A stretch of 64,000 nt of DNA from Mucilaginibacter aquaedulcis (GCF_030409325.1 NZ_JAUFPR010000001.1:434001-498000); one strand, 5' to 3'; positions 25,106-33,946 are shown, counted from the stretch's first letter. Notes: generated by a model not told the origin, from the sequence alone. Made by a program: numbers and translations.

Positions 25106-25846
25106 TTACACCTCCTCAACCCGGCGACTTACGGTTTGAATTTCGGTATTGATATAATCTTTTTCAACCAGTCCATCACGCATACGTACAATACGGTGCG
25201 CGTGCAGGGCTATATCTTCCTCGTGGGTCACCAGGATAATGGTATTGCCTTTGGCATGTATATCCTCAATAAGTCCCATGATCTCGATAGAAGTTTTAGT
25301 GTCGAGGTTACCCGTTGGCTCATCGGCCAAAATAATGGATGGGTCATTGATGAGCGCGCGCGCCACGGCAACACGCTGCCTTTGCCCGCCCGAAAGCTCA
25401 TTGGGTTTATGATCTATCCGGTTACCTAAGCCTACATTTTTAAGGGCATTAGTAGCACGCTCGGTGCGTTTTTCTTTGTTAATACCGGCGTAGATCAATG
25501 GCAGGGCCACATTATCAAGCGCGGTGTTACGTGGCAACAAGTTAAATGTTTGGAAAACGAAACCAATTTCAGAGTTACGAACTTCGGCCAGTTCATTATC
25601 GGTCATGTGACTTACGTTGATGCCGTTCAGGATATACTCGCCTTTGGTAGGCGTATCCAGGCAGCCCAGAATATTCATGAGGGTTGATTTGCCCGAGCCC
25701 GATGGCCCCATTAGTGCTACAAACTCGCCTTTATTAATGGTAAGTGAAACGGATTTAAGCGCATGGATCACTTCGGTACCGATCACATATTTACGCCCGA
25801 TATCGTTAATGGTTATTAAAGGTTTGGCTGTAGCTATTGGCTCCAT
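25106..25846 (-). CDS. ABC transporter ATP-binding protein, LolD/MacB type
   Basis: 246-residue ATPase. Walker [10 protein letters not shown]-loop [10 protein letters not shown], signature [15 protein letters not shown], Walker [13 protein letters not shown] and a switch histidine in LVTHEED. The closely spaced [16 protein letters not shown] segment is characteristic of LolD/MacB/FtsE-like ATPases that drive FtsX-domain permeases. It stands alone here. The nearest FtsX permease in the window is at 18296 on the same strand, but linkage between them is only inference. A short inverted repeat (25896-25906 with 25966-25976) separates it from gatC. Confidence 0.93.
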   Translation of the reverse strand: MEPIATAKPLITINDIGRKYVIGTEVIHALKSVSLTINKGEFVALMGPSGSGKSTLMNILGCLDTPTKGEYILNGINVSHMTDNELAEVRNSEIGFVFQTFNLLPRNTALDNVALPLIYAGINKEKRTERATNALKNVGLGNRIDHKPNELSGGQRQRVAVARALINDPSIILADEPTGNLDTKTSIEIMGLIEDIHAKGNTIILVTHEEDIALHAHRIVRMRDGLVEKDYINTEIQTVSRRVEEV

Positions 25847-25974
25847 TTGTTATTTTTCGTTTTGACTTGGTATAGGTATGTTTTGTTACAATTTAAAGTC
25901 AAAATTAAAAATTCAAGGGTTCAATAAACTAACAAGCAACCGTCAGTTTTGACTTTTTAATTTTGAATTTTGAC

Positions 25975-26265
25975 TTACTTCTCAATTACCTTGGCAACCA
26001 GGAAATAATCTTTATCATGTTTAGGAGCGTTCTCTAATGCCTCCTCATGGGTAATCTGCTGCTTCACTACATCCTCACGCAAAACGTTAACTTCATTGGT
26101 CATATAAACCAGCGGTTCAACGCCCGATGTATCCAGCTCATTCAGTTTGGCCATAAAATCAAGTATCTTGCTCATATCCTTGATCATTTCCTGCGTTTCC
26201 GTTTCGTTAAGCTCTAAACGGGCCAGGTGTGCTACTTTTTCAACTGTTTCTTTATCTATGGTCAT
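25975..26265 (-). CDS. gatC: aspartyl/glutamyl-tRNA amidotransferase subunit C
   Basis: Small subunit of the GatCAB amidotransferase, which converts misacylated Glu-tRNA(Gln) or Asp-tRNA(Asn). 96 residues. Conserved segments: VEKVAHLARLELNETETQEM, DMSKILDFMAKLNELDTSGVEPLVYM and the C-terminal NAPKHDKDYFLVAKVI. The plsC gene upstream ends inside its start codon (ATGA, 26262-26265), so the two are translationally coupled. GatA and GatB are not in the window. Confidence 0.95.
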   Translation of the reverse strand: MTIDKETVEKVAHLARLELNETETQEMIKDMSKILDFMAKLNELDTSGVEPLVYMTNEVNVLREDVVKQQITHEEALENAPKHDKDYFLVAKVIEK

Positions 26266-26993
26266 GCCTGTTGCAGTTTTTGTTTAATAATATCATAAAC
26301 CTCATCGCGCAGCGCGTCGGCATCGTCTAAGGTTAAATGGGCCGTTTCAATAGGCTTATGTACAAATATATCACAAATTCCGGGTCTGCTGCCAAATTCT
26401 TTACCGGTATCCCAAAGCACTTTCCAGGTATCAAGCGATGTTACCGGAATTATAGGCACTTTCATTTCAATGGCCAGCCTGAAAGGCCCGTTCTTAAACG
26501 GATGCAGTTCGGGCGGATAAGCATCCGGAATGGTTGCCTCCGGGAAGATCACCACACTCACCCCACCTCTTAACCTTTCACCAGCCACTTTAAATGCCCT
26601 GAATGATGACATTTTGCTTTCCCGGTTAACGGTAATATCTATGGTATTGAAAAAAAAGTTAAGTACATAATTATCCAGCAGCTCTTCCTTGCCTATAAAA
26701 CAATGGTTATTATGCAAATTGGTACTCACGGCTGATACATCGAGGTTTGATGTATGGTTGGGGCATATCACATAGGTGCGGCTCCAGTCTATAGGCTCCT
26801 CATAAGTGGCCCTGTAAAATATTCCTGCTACCGCCGAACTCACAAAGGCTATCCCCTGCCTGAATTTATTGATGTATTTGTATTGCTTTGGCCTTTTACT
26901 TAGCAGGTATAGCACCGGCCAGCAAAGTATAAAAAAGAATGCTACACTATACCTGTAAAAATAAGTGTGTATCCTTTTCAACGTCAATTTCAT
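26262..26993 (-). CDS. 1-acyl-sn-glycerol-3-phosphate acyltransferase (PlsC family), copy 2
   Basis: Membrane-associated acyltransferase making phosphatidic acid, 243 residues from the ATG at 26993. The N-terminal hydrophobic helix precedes the acyltransferase motifs: block I CPNHTSNLD (His-x4-Asp), block II with TVNRESKMSSFRAFK, block III VVIFPEATIPDAYPPEL, which carries FPEA instead of the usual FPEG, and block IV VPIIPVTSL. Its overlap of 4 bp with gatC couples them. It is about half identical to the neighbouring plsC copy at 27033 and arose by tandem duplication. Substrate preference is not predictable. Confidence 0.9.
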   Translation of the reverse strand: MKLTLKRIHTYFYRYSVAFFFILCWPVLYLLSKRPKQYKYINKFRQGIAFVSSAVAGIFYRATYEEPIDWSRTYVICPNHTSNLDVSAVSTNLHNNHCFIGKEELLDNYVLNFFFNTIDITVNRESKMSSFRAFKVAGERLRGGVSVVIFPEATIPDAYPPELHPFKNGPFRLAIEMKVPIIPVTSLDTWKVLWDTGKEFGSRPGICDIFVHKPIETAHLTLDDADALRDEVYDIIKQKLQQA

Positions 26994-27032
26994 CGCGACC
27001 AAAATTAGAAAAAATACTCACTTTAGCGCAAG

Positions 27033-27788
27033 CTAAACTATAGTGAACGGCTGGGCTTGTTCAAGTTGCTGTTTCATAACACTATAAACTTGGTCACGAA
27101 GAGCATCGGCATCGTTTATGGTTAAATGAGCCGTATCAATTGGTTGGTGTACCCGGTATTTGCAAACACCTGGCCTGCTGCCGTACTTTTTACCATCGTC
27201 CCAGAAAACTTGCCAGGTGTTTACAGCTGTTATCGGGAGTATGGGTATTTTAAGCTCGATTGCCAGCCTGAATGGGCCGTTTTTAAATTCCTGCAACCTT
27301 GGCGGATAATCATCGGCTATCCCTCCCTCCGGAAATATGATCAGTGTTACCCCGCCCTGCAATTTTTCGGCGGCCTTCTTAAACGCCCGGAACGACGACA
27401 TTTTACTATCACGATTCACCGGGATATCAACCGTACGGAAAAAAAGCCGTGTTACTATCCCTTCTTCCAGTTCCTGTTTACCCATAAAGCCGCAGTTGGT
27501 GTTAACCAGCGTACACATGGCGTTAATATCAAGGTTTGAAGTATGATTAGGGCATACAATATAGGTTTTGCTCCAGTCAACAGGCTGTTCAAATTCAAAC
27601 CGGTAAAAAATTCCGGCAAATGCCGAGCTTACGATGGCCCAGCGCCGGCGAAGGCTGTTTAACCGCTTAAAACGTTCAGGTTTCAGGGAGCAATAGTAAA
27701 AAAAGGGCCAAAATATAAAATAGAAAAACGCTACCCCAAACACGTAAAAACCATGGTGCGCTTTCTTCAATATCATTTTCATCTTCAT
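27033..27788 (-). CDS. 1-acyl-sn-glycerol-3-phosphate acyltransferase (PlsC family), copy 1
   Basis: 251 residues. It carries the same blocks as its neighbour: VCPNHTSNLDINAM, PVNRDSKMSSFRAFKKAAEKL, LIIFPEGGIADDYPPRL (the canonical FPEG here) and IPILPITAV. An N-terminal transmembrane helix (about 15-32, GVAFFYFIFWPFFYY) anchors it in the inner membrane. It is first in a plsC-plsC-gatC series and divergent from trpS with a 33-bp spacer, so the two transcripts share a very compact promoter region. Copy 1 keeps the family motif more closely. Confidence 0.92.
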   Translation of the reverse strand: MKMKMILKKAHHGFYVFGVAFFYFIFWPFFYYCSLKPERFKRLNSLRRRWAIVSSAFAGIFYRFEFEQPVDWSKTYIVCPNHTSNLDINAMCTLVNTNCGFMGKQELEEGIVTRLFFRTVDIPVNRDSKMSSFRAFKKAAEKLQGGVTLIIFPEGGIADDYPPRLQEFKNGPFRLAIELKIPILPITAVNTWQVFWDDGKKYGSRPGVCKYRVHQPIDTAHLTINDADALRDQVYSVMKQQLEQAQPFTIV

Positions 27789-27807
27789 CAAAAATAGAAA
27801 AAATCCT

Positions 27808-27815
27808 TACTTTCG
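27808..27815 (+). promoter_or_regulatory. -7 promoter element of trpS
   Basis: TACTTTCG, one base off TAnnTTTG, lies just 6 bp before the trpS ATG. If used, the transcript would be nearly or wholly leaderless. A similar TAGAAAAAAT..CTCACTTT motif follows the copy 2 plsC start. Confidence 0.45.
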
Positions 27816-27821
27816 CACCCT

Positions 27822-28817
27822 ATGGAAACTGTTGTTAGTGGCATCCGTTCAACCGGAAATCTGCACTTAGGAAATTATTACGGAGCGTTGCAAAACTTTA
27901 TAAAAATGCAGTCGGAATTTAACTGCTTTTTTTTTATTGCCGATCTGCACTCCTTAACTACGCACCCCACACCTGCCAATTTGCACAGCAATGTAAAACA
28001 GGTTTTAATAGAATACCTTGCTGCCGGAATAGACCCCGAAAAAGCTACGATCTACGTACAATCAGATGTGCCCGAGGTGTCTGAACTATACCTGTACCTG
28101 AACATGAACGCCTACCTTGGCGAGCTGGAACGCAGTACCTCCTTTAAAGATAAGGTTCGTGCCAACCCTGAGAATGTGAATGCAGGCCTGCTTACCTACC
28201 CGGTTTTAATGGCTGCTGATATTATTATTCATAAAGCCACCAAAGTACCTGTAGGTAAAGATCAGGAGCAACACCTGGAAATGGCCCGTACCTTTGGAAA
28301 CCGTTTCAACAGGTTATATAATCACGATTACTTTCCCGAGCCTTATGCCTTTAACTACAGCCATAACCTGGTAAAAATACCGGGACTTGACGGCAAAGGA
28401 AAAATGGGTAAATCTGAAGGAGAAGGCAACGCTATATTTTTGAGCGATACGCCAGAAGCTATCCGCAAAAAGGTGATGCGCGCTGTAACTGACGGTGGCC
28501 CAACTACCGAAAATCAAACCAAACCGGCAGAGATCCAAAACCTGTTTGATCTGATGAATGTGGTATCAACACCAGATACAGTGGCTCATTTCGACAACCT
28601 GTACAATACCATGGCCATCCGTTACGGCGACCTGAAAAAACAGCTTGCCGAAGATATGATCAATGCTACTGCCCCTATCCGCGACCGTATCAATGCCATT
28701 GCGGGCGATGCGGATTATTTACGCAAAGTAGCCGGCATGGGTGCCGATAAGGCCCGCGAAAGCGCTCATAAAACCATTAAGGACGTGCGCGAAATTATAG
28801 GTTTCAAGAACTTTTAA
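27822..28817 (+). CDS. trpS: tryptophanyl-tRNA synthetase
   Basis: Class I aminoacyl-tRNA synthetase, 331 residues. HIGH-equivalent GNLHLGNYYGAL near residues 12-23, AVLM-type segment LTYPVLMAADIIIHKATKVPVGKDQEQHLEMAR, and KMSKS-equivalent GKMGKSEG. These are diagnostic for TrpRS. The spacing of the promoter leaves almost no 5' untranslated region. It is followed by a spacer with nested repeats. Confidence 0.97.
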   Translation: METVVSGIRSTGNLHLGNYYGALQNFIKMQSEFNCFFFIADLHSLTTHPTPANLHSNVKQVLIEYLAAGIDPEKATIYVQSDVPEVSELYLYLNMNAYLGELERSTSFKDKVRANPENVNAGLLTYPVLMAADIIIHKATKVPVGKDQEQHLEMARTFGNRFNRLYNHDYFPEPYAFNYSHNLVKIPGLDGKGKMGKSEGEGNAIFLSDTPEAIRKKVMRAVTDGGPTTENQTKPAEIQNLFDLMNVVSTPDTVAHFDNLYNTMAIRYGDLKKQLAEDMINATAPIRDRINAIAGDADYLRKVAGMGADKARESAHKTIKDVREIIGFKNF

Positions 28818-28825
28818 TGAGGTTG

Positions 28826-28958
28826 TTTGTCTGAATCAGCATAACAAGATTGTCAGAATTTGCCGATATTCTTTTATAATTCTGACAATTCTGTAAATTA
28901 GGAAAATCCTGATTCAGACAAATTCTGTAAATTGGGACAATTCTGATTCAAACAAATT
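28826..28958. repeat. nested inverted repeats plus a 34-nt tandem duplication
   Basis: Outer arms 28826-28839 and 28909-28922 (TTTGTCTGAATCAG) and inner arms 28849-28860 and 28878-28889 (ATTGTCAGAATT) are exact. 28891-28924 and 28925-28958 are adjacent direct copies of a 34-nt unit with four differences, ending 7 bp before the deoxynucleoside kinase start. Confidence 0.85.
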
Positions 28959-28965
28959 CACATAT

Positions 28966-29580
28966 ATGCACATAGCTATCGTAGGAAACATAGGAGCCGG
29001 CAAAACTACCCTCACCGAAATGCTGGCACATAATTACGGATGGGATCCTTTGTTTGAAGCTGTTGATAATAACCCCTACCTGGAAGATTTTTATAGCGAC
29101 ATGAAACGGTGGAGCTTTAATTTGCAGATCTACTTCCTGAACAGCCGTTACCGCCAGATCATTGATATTCAGAAAAGCGGCCGCAATATTCTGCAGGATC
29201 GTACCATTTATGAGGATGCCTACATTTTTGCCGAAAACCTGCATGATATGGGCCTCATGACCACCCGCGACTACGAAAACTACCAATCGATATTTGAGAA
29301 TATAACAGAATACATTAAACCGCCCGATCTGCTGATCTATCTTAAGGCATCGGTACCTACCCTGGTGAACAACATTCAGCGCCGCGGCCGCGAATATGAA
29401 ATAGGTATCCGAATTGATTACCTATCCAAACTGAACGAGAAATACGACAAATGGATAAAAAATTATAAACTGGGTAAGCTGTTGATACTGGATAAAGACA
29501 ACCTGGACTTTGCCAACAATACCGAAGATATGGCCACCATAGTTCAACTCATTGAACGGGAAATTAACGGGCTGTTTTAG
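28966..29580 (+). CDS. deoxynucleoside kinase (deoxyadenosine/deoxyguanosine kinase-like)
   Basis: Phosphorylates deoxynucleosides for salvage. 204 residues. P-loop GNIGAGKTT at the N-terminus, substrate-binding Glu-containing FEAVDNNPYLEDFY, the DRT motif in LQDRTIYEDAYIFAENL and the lid arginines in IQRRGREYE. Length and motifs match the monomeric dNK/dGK fold of Bacteroidota and Firmicutes. Base specificity cannot be read off. It is 148 bp after trpS and separated by repeats. Confidence 0.92.
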   Translation: MHIAIVGNIGAGKTTLTEMLAHNYGWDPLFEAVDNNPYLEDFYSDMKRWSFNLQIYFLNSRYRQIIDIQKSGRNILQDRTIYEDAYIFAENLHDMGLMTTRDYENYQSIFENITEYIKPPDLLIYLKASVPTLVNNIQRRGREYEIGIRIDYLSKLNEKYDKWIKNYKLGKLLILDKDNLDFANNTEDMATIVQLIEREINGLF

Positions 29581-29589
29581 GGAAGGTTT

Positions 29590-29700
29590 TACGTTAGACG
29601 TGATACGTATTACGTTTCAAAAGTTTGCATATTACTAACAAATCATTAATAATTTCATTAGGTTAAACGTATAACGTACAACCTAAAACGTATAACCTAC
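29590..29700. repeat. imperfect inverted repeat built from TACGT words
   Basis: The spacer before kdsB has TTACGTTAGACGTGATACGTATTACGTTT on the left half in pieces and reiterated AAACGTATAACGTACAACC words on the right. The two halves are imperfectly complementary. ACGT occurs about eight times in 110 bp. Confidence 0.6.
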
Positions 29701-29702
29701 AA

Positions 29703-30431
29703 ATGAAAATTCTCGGCATCATTCCCGCTCGTTATGCTTCTTCCCGCTTTCCGGGGAAACCATTGGTTGATATTGCCGGCAAAAGCATGATACAGCGTGT
29801 TTATGAGCAGGCCAAAAAATGCAGCAGCCTGAGCGAGGTGATAGTTGCTACCGATGACGACCGCATATTTAACCATACCCAGGCCTTTGGCGGTGTAGCC
29901 GTTATGACAGCCGATACCCATCAGAGTGGTACCGACCGCTGCGCCGAAGTTGCCCTTACTCACCCTGAATACGATGTGATCATTAATATTCAGGGCGATG
30001 AACCTTATATAGATCCTGAACAGATCACCAAGCTTACAACCTGCTTTAATGACGCCGGTACACAACTGGCTACCCTCATTAAAAAGATCAAGACCGAAGA
30101 AGAGCTTTTTAATAATAATTCGCCCAAGGTTGTAGTAAATAAACTATCTGAAGCCGTTTATTTTTCACGCTCGGCCCTGCCGCAAATCCGCGGGCAGCAA
30201 CCGGAAAACTGGCTTGAGTTTTACAGCTTCTTCAAGCATATAGGCATATACGGCTACCGTGCCGATGTATTGCAGCAGATCACCAAACTTCCGGTATCAT
30301 CACTGGAAAAAGCCGAAAGTCTGGAACAGCTACGCTGGATAGAAAATGGCTACCGCATTAAAGTTGCGGAAACCGAACTGGAAACCCATGCCATAGATGT
30401 GCCCGAGGATTTGTTGAAGTTAAAGCTTTAA
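29703..30431 (+). CDS. kdsB: 3-deoxy-manno-octulosonate cytidylyltransferase
   Basis: Activates KDO as CMP-KDO for lipid A-core synthesis. 242 residues. IIPARYASSRFPGKPLVDI is the nucleotide-binding motif. EVIVATDD and NIQGDEPYI carry the metal-coordinating aspartates. YFSRSALPQIR, HIGIYGYRADVL and ESLEQLRWIENGY complete the KdsB signatures. Standalone here, preceded by a repeat spacer. Confidence 0.96.
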   Translation: MKILGIIPARYASSRFPGKPLVDIAGKSMIQRVYEQAKKCSSLSEVIVATDDDRIFNHTQAFGGVAVMTADTHQSGTDRCAEVALTHPEYDVIINIQGDEPYIDPEQITKLTTCFNDAGTQLATLIKKIKTEEELFNNNSPKVVVNKLSEAVYFSRSALPQIRGQQPENWLEFYSFFKHIGIYGYRADVLQQITKLPVSSLEKAESLEQLRWIENGYRIKVAETELETHAIDVPEDLLKLKL

Positions 30432-30469
30432 GCAGAAAACATTCACAAGACTCTGATTATCAGTATAAA

Positions 30470-30862
30470 ATGAAATATATTTTCTTTTGTATCTATAATA
30501 CTCAATATTTAGATGGAAATAACAAAGTCAATAAAACACCCTGGTTTGACGCTGTGGGTTTAATGATTACAGGAAGCTTTTTATGGATATCTATTATAGA
30601 TGAAATTATTTATTTCTACTTATTGAATCAAAATATCCCTGATACTTTATTAACTGTAGATATTGTAATATGCGTCTTTTTATTCTGGACTCATTACTTT
30701 GTCTTCATAAAGGATAAAAATTACGACGAAATATATAAAAAATACAAATCTATTAATGCTTCTAAAAATAGAAAAACTGAAAAATTGGTTGCTATATCTT
30801 ACATTTTTACTCCAGCAATAATCAACATGCTGATTGCCTTGAAATGGCATAAAATTATTTAA
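30470..30862 (+). CDS. AT-rich hypothetical membrane protein
   Basis: 130 residues with no recognised family. Three hydrophobic stretches: about 28-50 (VGLMITGSFLWISIIDEIIYFYLL), about 60-80 (LTVDIVICVFLFWTHYFVFI), and about 105-125 (LVAISYIFTPAIINMLIALKW). These suggest a three-span membrane protein with Lys-rich loops. Codon choice and base composition are far more AT-rich than kdsB or the following gene, suggesting recent acquisition. It starts 38 bp after kdsB and ends 9 bp before a copy of the 33-bp palindrome. Confidence 0.6.
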   Translation: MKYIFFCIYNTQYLDGNNKVNKTPWFDAVGLMITGSFLWISIIDEIIYFYLLNQNIPDTLLTVDIVICVFLFWTHYFVFIKDKNYDEIYKKYKSINASKNRKTEKLVAISYIFTPAIINMLIALKWHKII

Positions 30863-30871
30863 TTAGCCATC

Positions 30872-30904
30872 AGACTTACGAAGTTTTTAAAACTTCGTAA
30901 GTCT
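30872..30904. repeat. 33-bp palindromic repeat, copy 2
   Basis: AGACTTACGAAGTTTT plus its reverse complement around a central T, which is the opposite orientation of copy 1. It fills the 51-bp gap between the 3' ends of two convergent genes. Confidence 0.93.
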
Positions 30905-30913
30905 CTAATAAAA

Positions 30914-33900
30914 TTACTGCCTGTTCAACAACACCGCGAATTTATTTCCATAATCATCCAACTGAGCTTGAAAGCGGTTGTGCAGCGCAGTTTCCTCATA
31001 GTTCTTGGTGGTATCGGCCAAGCCGTTTAAAACATATAGCTGGTACTGCACCTCATTAACATTCAGTGCTTCTGATTGTTTTTGCAGCAGGGTATAGTTG
31101 TAAGCCAGCTGATCTGTCAGGTAATCGTCTATCCCTTTTACGTAGCGATTGGCGAGTTCTTTATCATTCAGTTTATAAGCCACTTGCGCCAACTGTAGTT
31201 TACGGTGAGCCGAATCAATAGTTGGGTTAATATCAGGCATTTCACTGTCAAACTTATGAATGGCATTAAGCGCGAGGTCGTTGCGGCCATCTTTGATCAA
31301 TCCCTGGGCCAGATCATGAAATGTGGTTTCTATGTACGGATAGAACTGGGTTTTAGAAACATCATCCAAATAGCGGGCATGTTTAAAGTTCCCGAACCTG
31401 AATTTGTTCATCACGTTATTATACATCACCAGGCTGTTCACTTTGCCTAACTGATTTTGCAGCGATGTATCTGCCTTAAAAGGTATTACCTGGTAAACAA
31501 ATCCCTCCTTGTACATATAAGGTTGCAAGCCATCCATATTATCCTGCCCAAAACCAATGCTAAAGCAAATAGGTCTTTTCCAGTTATTGTGTGCCAGTAT
31601 ATCCATAATGGCAAGGTTATCTTTAAAAATGAAGTTTTTGTTGTATTTCCATTCCATGCTACCGGTTAACTGGCTTTTTAGAGTAGCAGGTACTACTCCA
31701 TTTTTCACAACCTCATCAGGGTTAATGGTCAGCTTGAAGTTTTTGGTTGGCAGGTAGTTCATACTTTCACCGTTCTGGTACTCTACTTTGGTACGGCTAT
31801 CATCAGATGTTATAAAATCAAAAACATCCTTCACCTCAACCGAGCCGGGTATTTTGGCATCGCTGTAGGCTATTACATCACGAATACCTTGCTTATATTT
31901 ATCAAACGGCATAGTAATAGGCAATGGTGCCGATTCATTCATCGGATGCCCCATTTGGCGTATGTACCAATCCATCCCTAACAGGCTGTTACATACAATG
32001 CGCACATCGGGCCGTACCCCTTCTACCTCCTGGTTATACCAAAGCGAATAGGTATCATTATCGCCATAGGTAAATAAAATGGCGTTTTTAGGGCACGAGA
32101 TCAGGAAGTTGTAGGCCATGTCATGAGCCGTGGTCTTGGTCGACCGGTCATGCCCGCCCCACTCCTGCCGGGCCAGCAATACCGGGGCCACCAGCAAACA
32201 AACTACCACCGAAGCCAGGGCCGCACCTCGTGCATTTACCTTGCGCTTAATCAAATCATCAATGGCCAAAACTCCTAAACCTATCCATATAGCAAAAGCA
32301 TAAAAGGAGCCCACATAGGAGTAATCGCGCTCGCGGGGCTGCAGGTTGGCCTGGTTAACGTACAACACAATAGCCAGCCCGGTAAAAAACCAAAGCAGCG
32401 CTATTACTGTGGCATCGCCCTGTTTACGCCTGAAATGATAAATCATCCCCAGTAAACCGATAACCAACGGCAGCGCATACAAAGGCGTATAAGTATTTGA
32501 ATTGGTGACTGATTTAGGCAGATGCTTTGCACCATCAAACCATCCCGAGGTCCAGTTGCCGTCGATACTGGCAGTGTTGGTTTGGCCGTCGGCATCATTG
32601 TATCGGCCAACAAAGTTCCACAAAAAGTACCGCCAGTACATCTGGTACATTTGCCAGCTCAGCATCCACCGCATGTTATCAACAAAGGTTGGCTTTTGGC
32701 CATCGGCAAGGTTGAGCCATTGCTTGTAAAACTGTACGTTCTGGTCAAAATCAGCATCCCCCTCGGTACTGTGCATACGGGGAATCAGCGTATTATGATC
32801 AAAAACATAATTTGTTTTTTTGCCTGCAATCTCATAACGGTTACGCCCCTTACGGTACATGGCGCTGCCTTCGCTCTGGTCAATAACCTTTGCGTCAAAG
32901 TATGGGCCGTAAAGCAAAGGCGTTTCGCCATATTGTATCCGGTTAAGGTAACCATTCAGCGTAAAGGCATTATCCGGGTGCGAATTATTCAGATCGGTAT
33001 TGGCGCTGGCTCGGATGGGAATATAGAAAAATGAACCATAGCCAAAATATATAAATGCTAAACAAACCAGGGCCAGGTTTAAAGCATGCTTTTTATGCCT
33101 GATACTATAAACGATACCAGCGGTAATAGCCCCGATGATCAGCAGGCAAAAGAAAATAGCCCCGCTGCCAAAACCCAGGCCAAGCGTGTTCACAAAAAAC
33201 AGGTCAAAGTAAGCCGCACCCTTAATGGTATATTCCCTGATACCATATTGTACCAAACCCAGTATCACAATGCTGATCAGGAATACCACAATACCCTTTT
33301 TAAAGGTTGGTGATTTAAACCGACGCAGGTAGTACACCATGGCAACAGCAGGTATGGTTAGCAGGTTAAGCAGGTGTATACCTATTGATAGCCCCATAAC
33401 GTAGGCTATCAATACTATCCATTTATCAGCGCCCGGTTCACTGGCATGGGCTTCCCATTTTAAAATAGCCCAGAACACTATGGCTGTGCATAAGGACGAC
33501 AGGGCGAACACGATGGTTTCTACCGCCGAAAACCAAAAGGTATCTGTATAGGTAAAAGCCAGCGCACCAACCAGTCCTGCACCCATGATGAGGATAAGCT
33601 GATGAGGCGTAGCTGTTTCATCTTTACTAATAAGCAGCTTTTTGGCGAGCGCGGTGATAGTCCAGAATAAAAACATGACCGTAGCACCACTGGCCAGCGC
33701 CGAACCCAGATTGGTAAAATAAGGTACTTTAGTATGATCACCGAATGATAACAACGAGAATAACTTACCCAGCATGGCAAACATAGGGTAACCAGGCTGA
33801 TGCGATACCTGCAGCCTGTAGGCACAGGAAATAAACTCACCGCAATCCCAGAAACTTACAGATGGCTCCAGGGTTAGCACGTAGGTGGTAAAAGCTATCA

Positions 33901-33946
33901 GGAGGCACAGCCAGCCCAACAGGTTATTGATTTTATTGTACTGCAT
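30914..33946 (-). CDS. DUF2723 polytopic membrane protein (glycosyltransferase-like)
   Basis: 1010 residues. The N-terminus (LEPSVSFWDCGEFISCAYRLQVSHQPGYPMFAMLG) is the DUF2723 signature, where the conserved D-C-G-E-F and H-Q-P-G-Y-P recall the catalytic loop of GT-C fold protein mannosyltransferases and TMEM260. About 12 transmembrane helices fill residues 1-620. The C-terminal part (about 640-1010) is soluble, with a helical repeat-like tail (LALNAIHKFDSEMPD, KLNDKELANRYVKGID). The donor and acceptor are unknown; attachment of sugars to exported proteins is an inference from the fold. Single-gene unit, ending at palindrome copy 2. Confidence 0.88.
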   Translation of the reverse strand: MQYNKINNLLGWLCLLIAFTTYVLTLEPSVSFWDCGEFISCAYRLQVSHQPGYPMFAMLGKLFSLLSFGDHTKVPYFTNLGSALASGATVMFLFWTITALAKKLLISKDETATPHQLILIMGAGLVGALAFTYTDTFWFSAVETIVFALSSLCTAIVFWAILKWEAHASEPGADKWIVLIAYVMGLSIGIHLLNLLTIPAVAMVYYLRRFKSPTFKKGIVVFLISIVILGLVQYGIREYTIKGAAYFDLFFVNTLGLGFGSGAIFFCLLIIGAITAGIVYSIRHKKHALNLALVCLAFIYFGYGSFFYIPIRASANTDLNNSHPDNAFTLNGYLNRIQYGETPLLYGPYFDAKVIDQSEGSAMYRKGRNRYEIAGKKTNYVFDHNTLIPRMHSTEGDADFDQNVQFYKQWLNLADGQKPTFVDNMRWMLSWQMYQMYWRYFLWNFVGRYNDADGQTNTASIDGNWTSGWFDGAKHLPKSVTNSNTYTPLYALPLVIGLLGMIYHFRRKQGDATVIALLWFFTGLAIVLYVNQANLQPRERDYSYVGSFYAFAIWIGLGVLAIDDLIKRKVNARGAALASVVVCLLVAPVLLARQEWGGHDRSTKTTAHDMAYNFLISCPKNAILFTYGDNDTYSLWYNQEVEGVRPDVRIVCNSLLGMDWYIRQMGHPMNESAPLPITMPFDKYKQGIRDVIAYSDAKIPGSVEVKDVFDFITSDDSRTKVEYQNGESMNYLPTKNFKLTINPDEVVKNGVVPATLKSQLTGSMEWKYNKNFIFKDNLAIMDILAHNNWKRPICFSIGFGQDNMDGLQPYMYKEGFVYQVIPFKADTSLQNQLGKVNSLVMYNNVMNKFRFGNFKHARYLDDVSKTQFYPYIETTFHDLAQGLIKDGRNDLALNAIHKFDSEMPDINPTIDSAHRKLQLAQVAYKLNDKELANRYVKGIDDYLTDQLAYNYTLLQKQSEALNVNEVQYQLYVLNGLADTTKNYEETALHNRFQAQLDDYGNKFAVLLNRQ

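Noticed and set aside
28891..28958. Possible CRISPR-like tandem repeat
   Set aside because: Only two adjacent copies without any spacer, imperfect, and no cas genes nearby.
32522..33034. A 170-codon frame antisense to the DUF2723 gene
   Set aside because: It is complementary to a conserved coding region, and an alternative frame in the same stretch is equally open.
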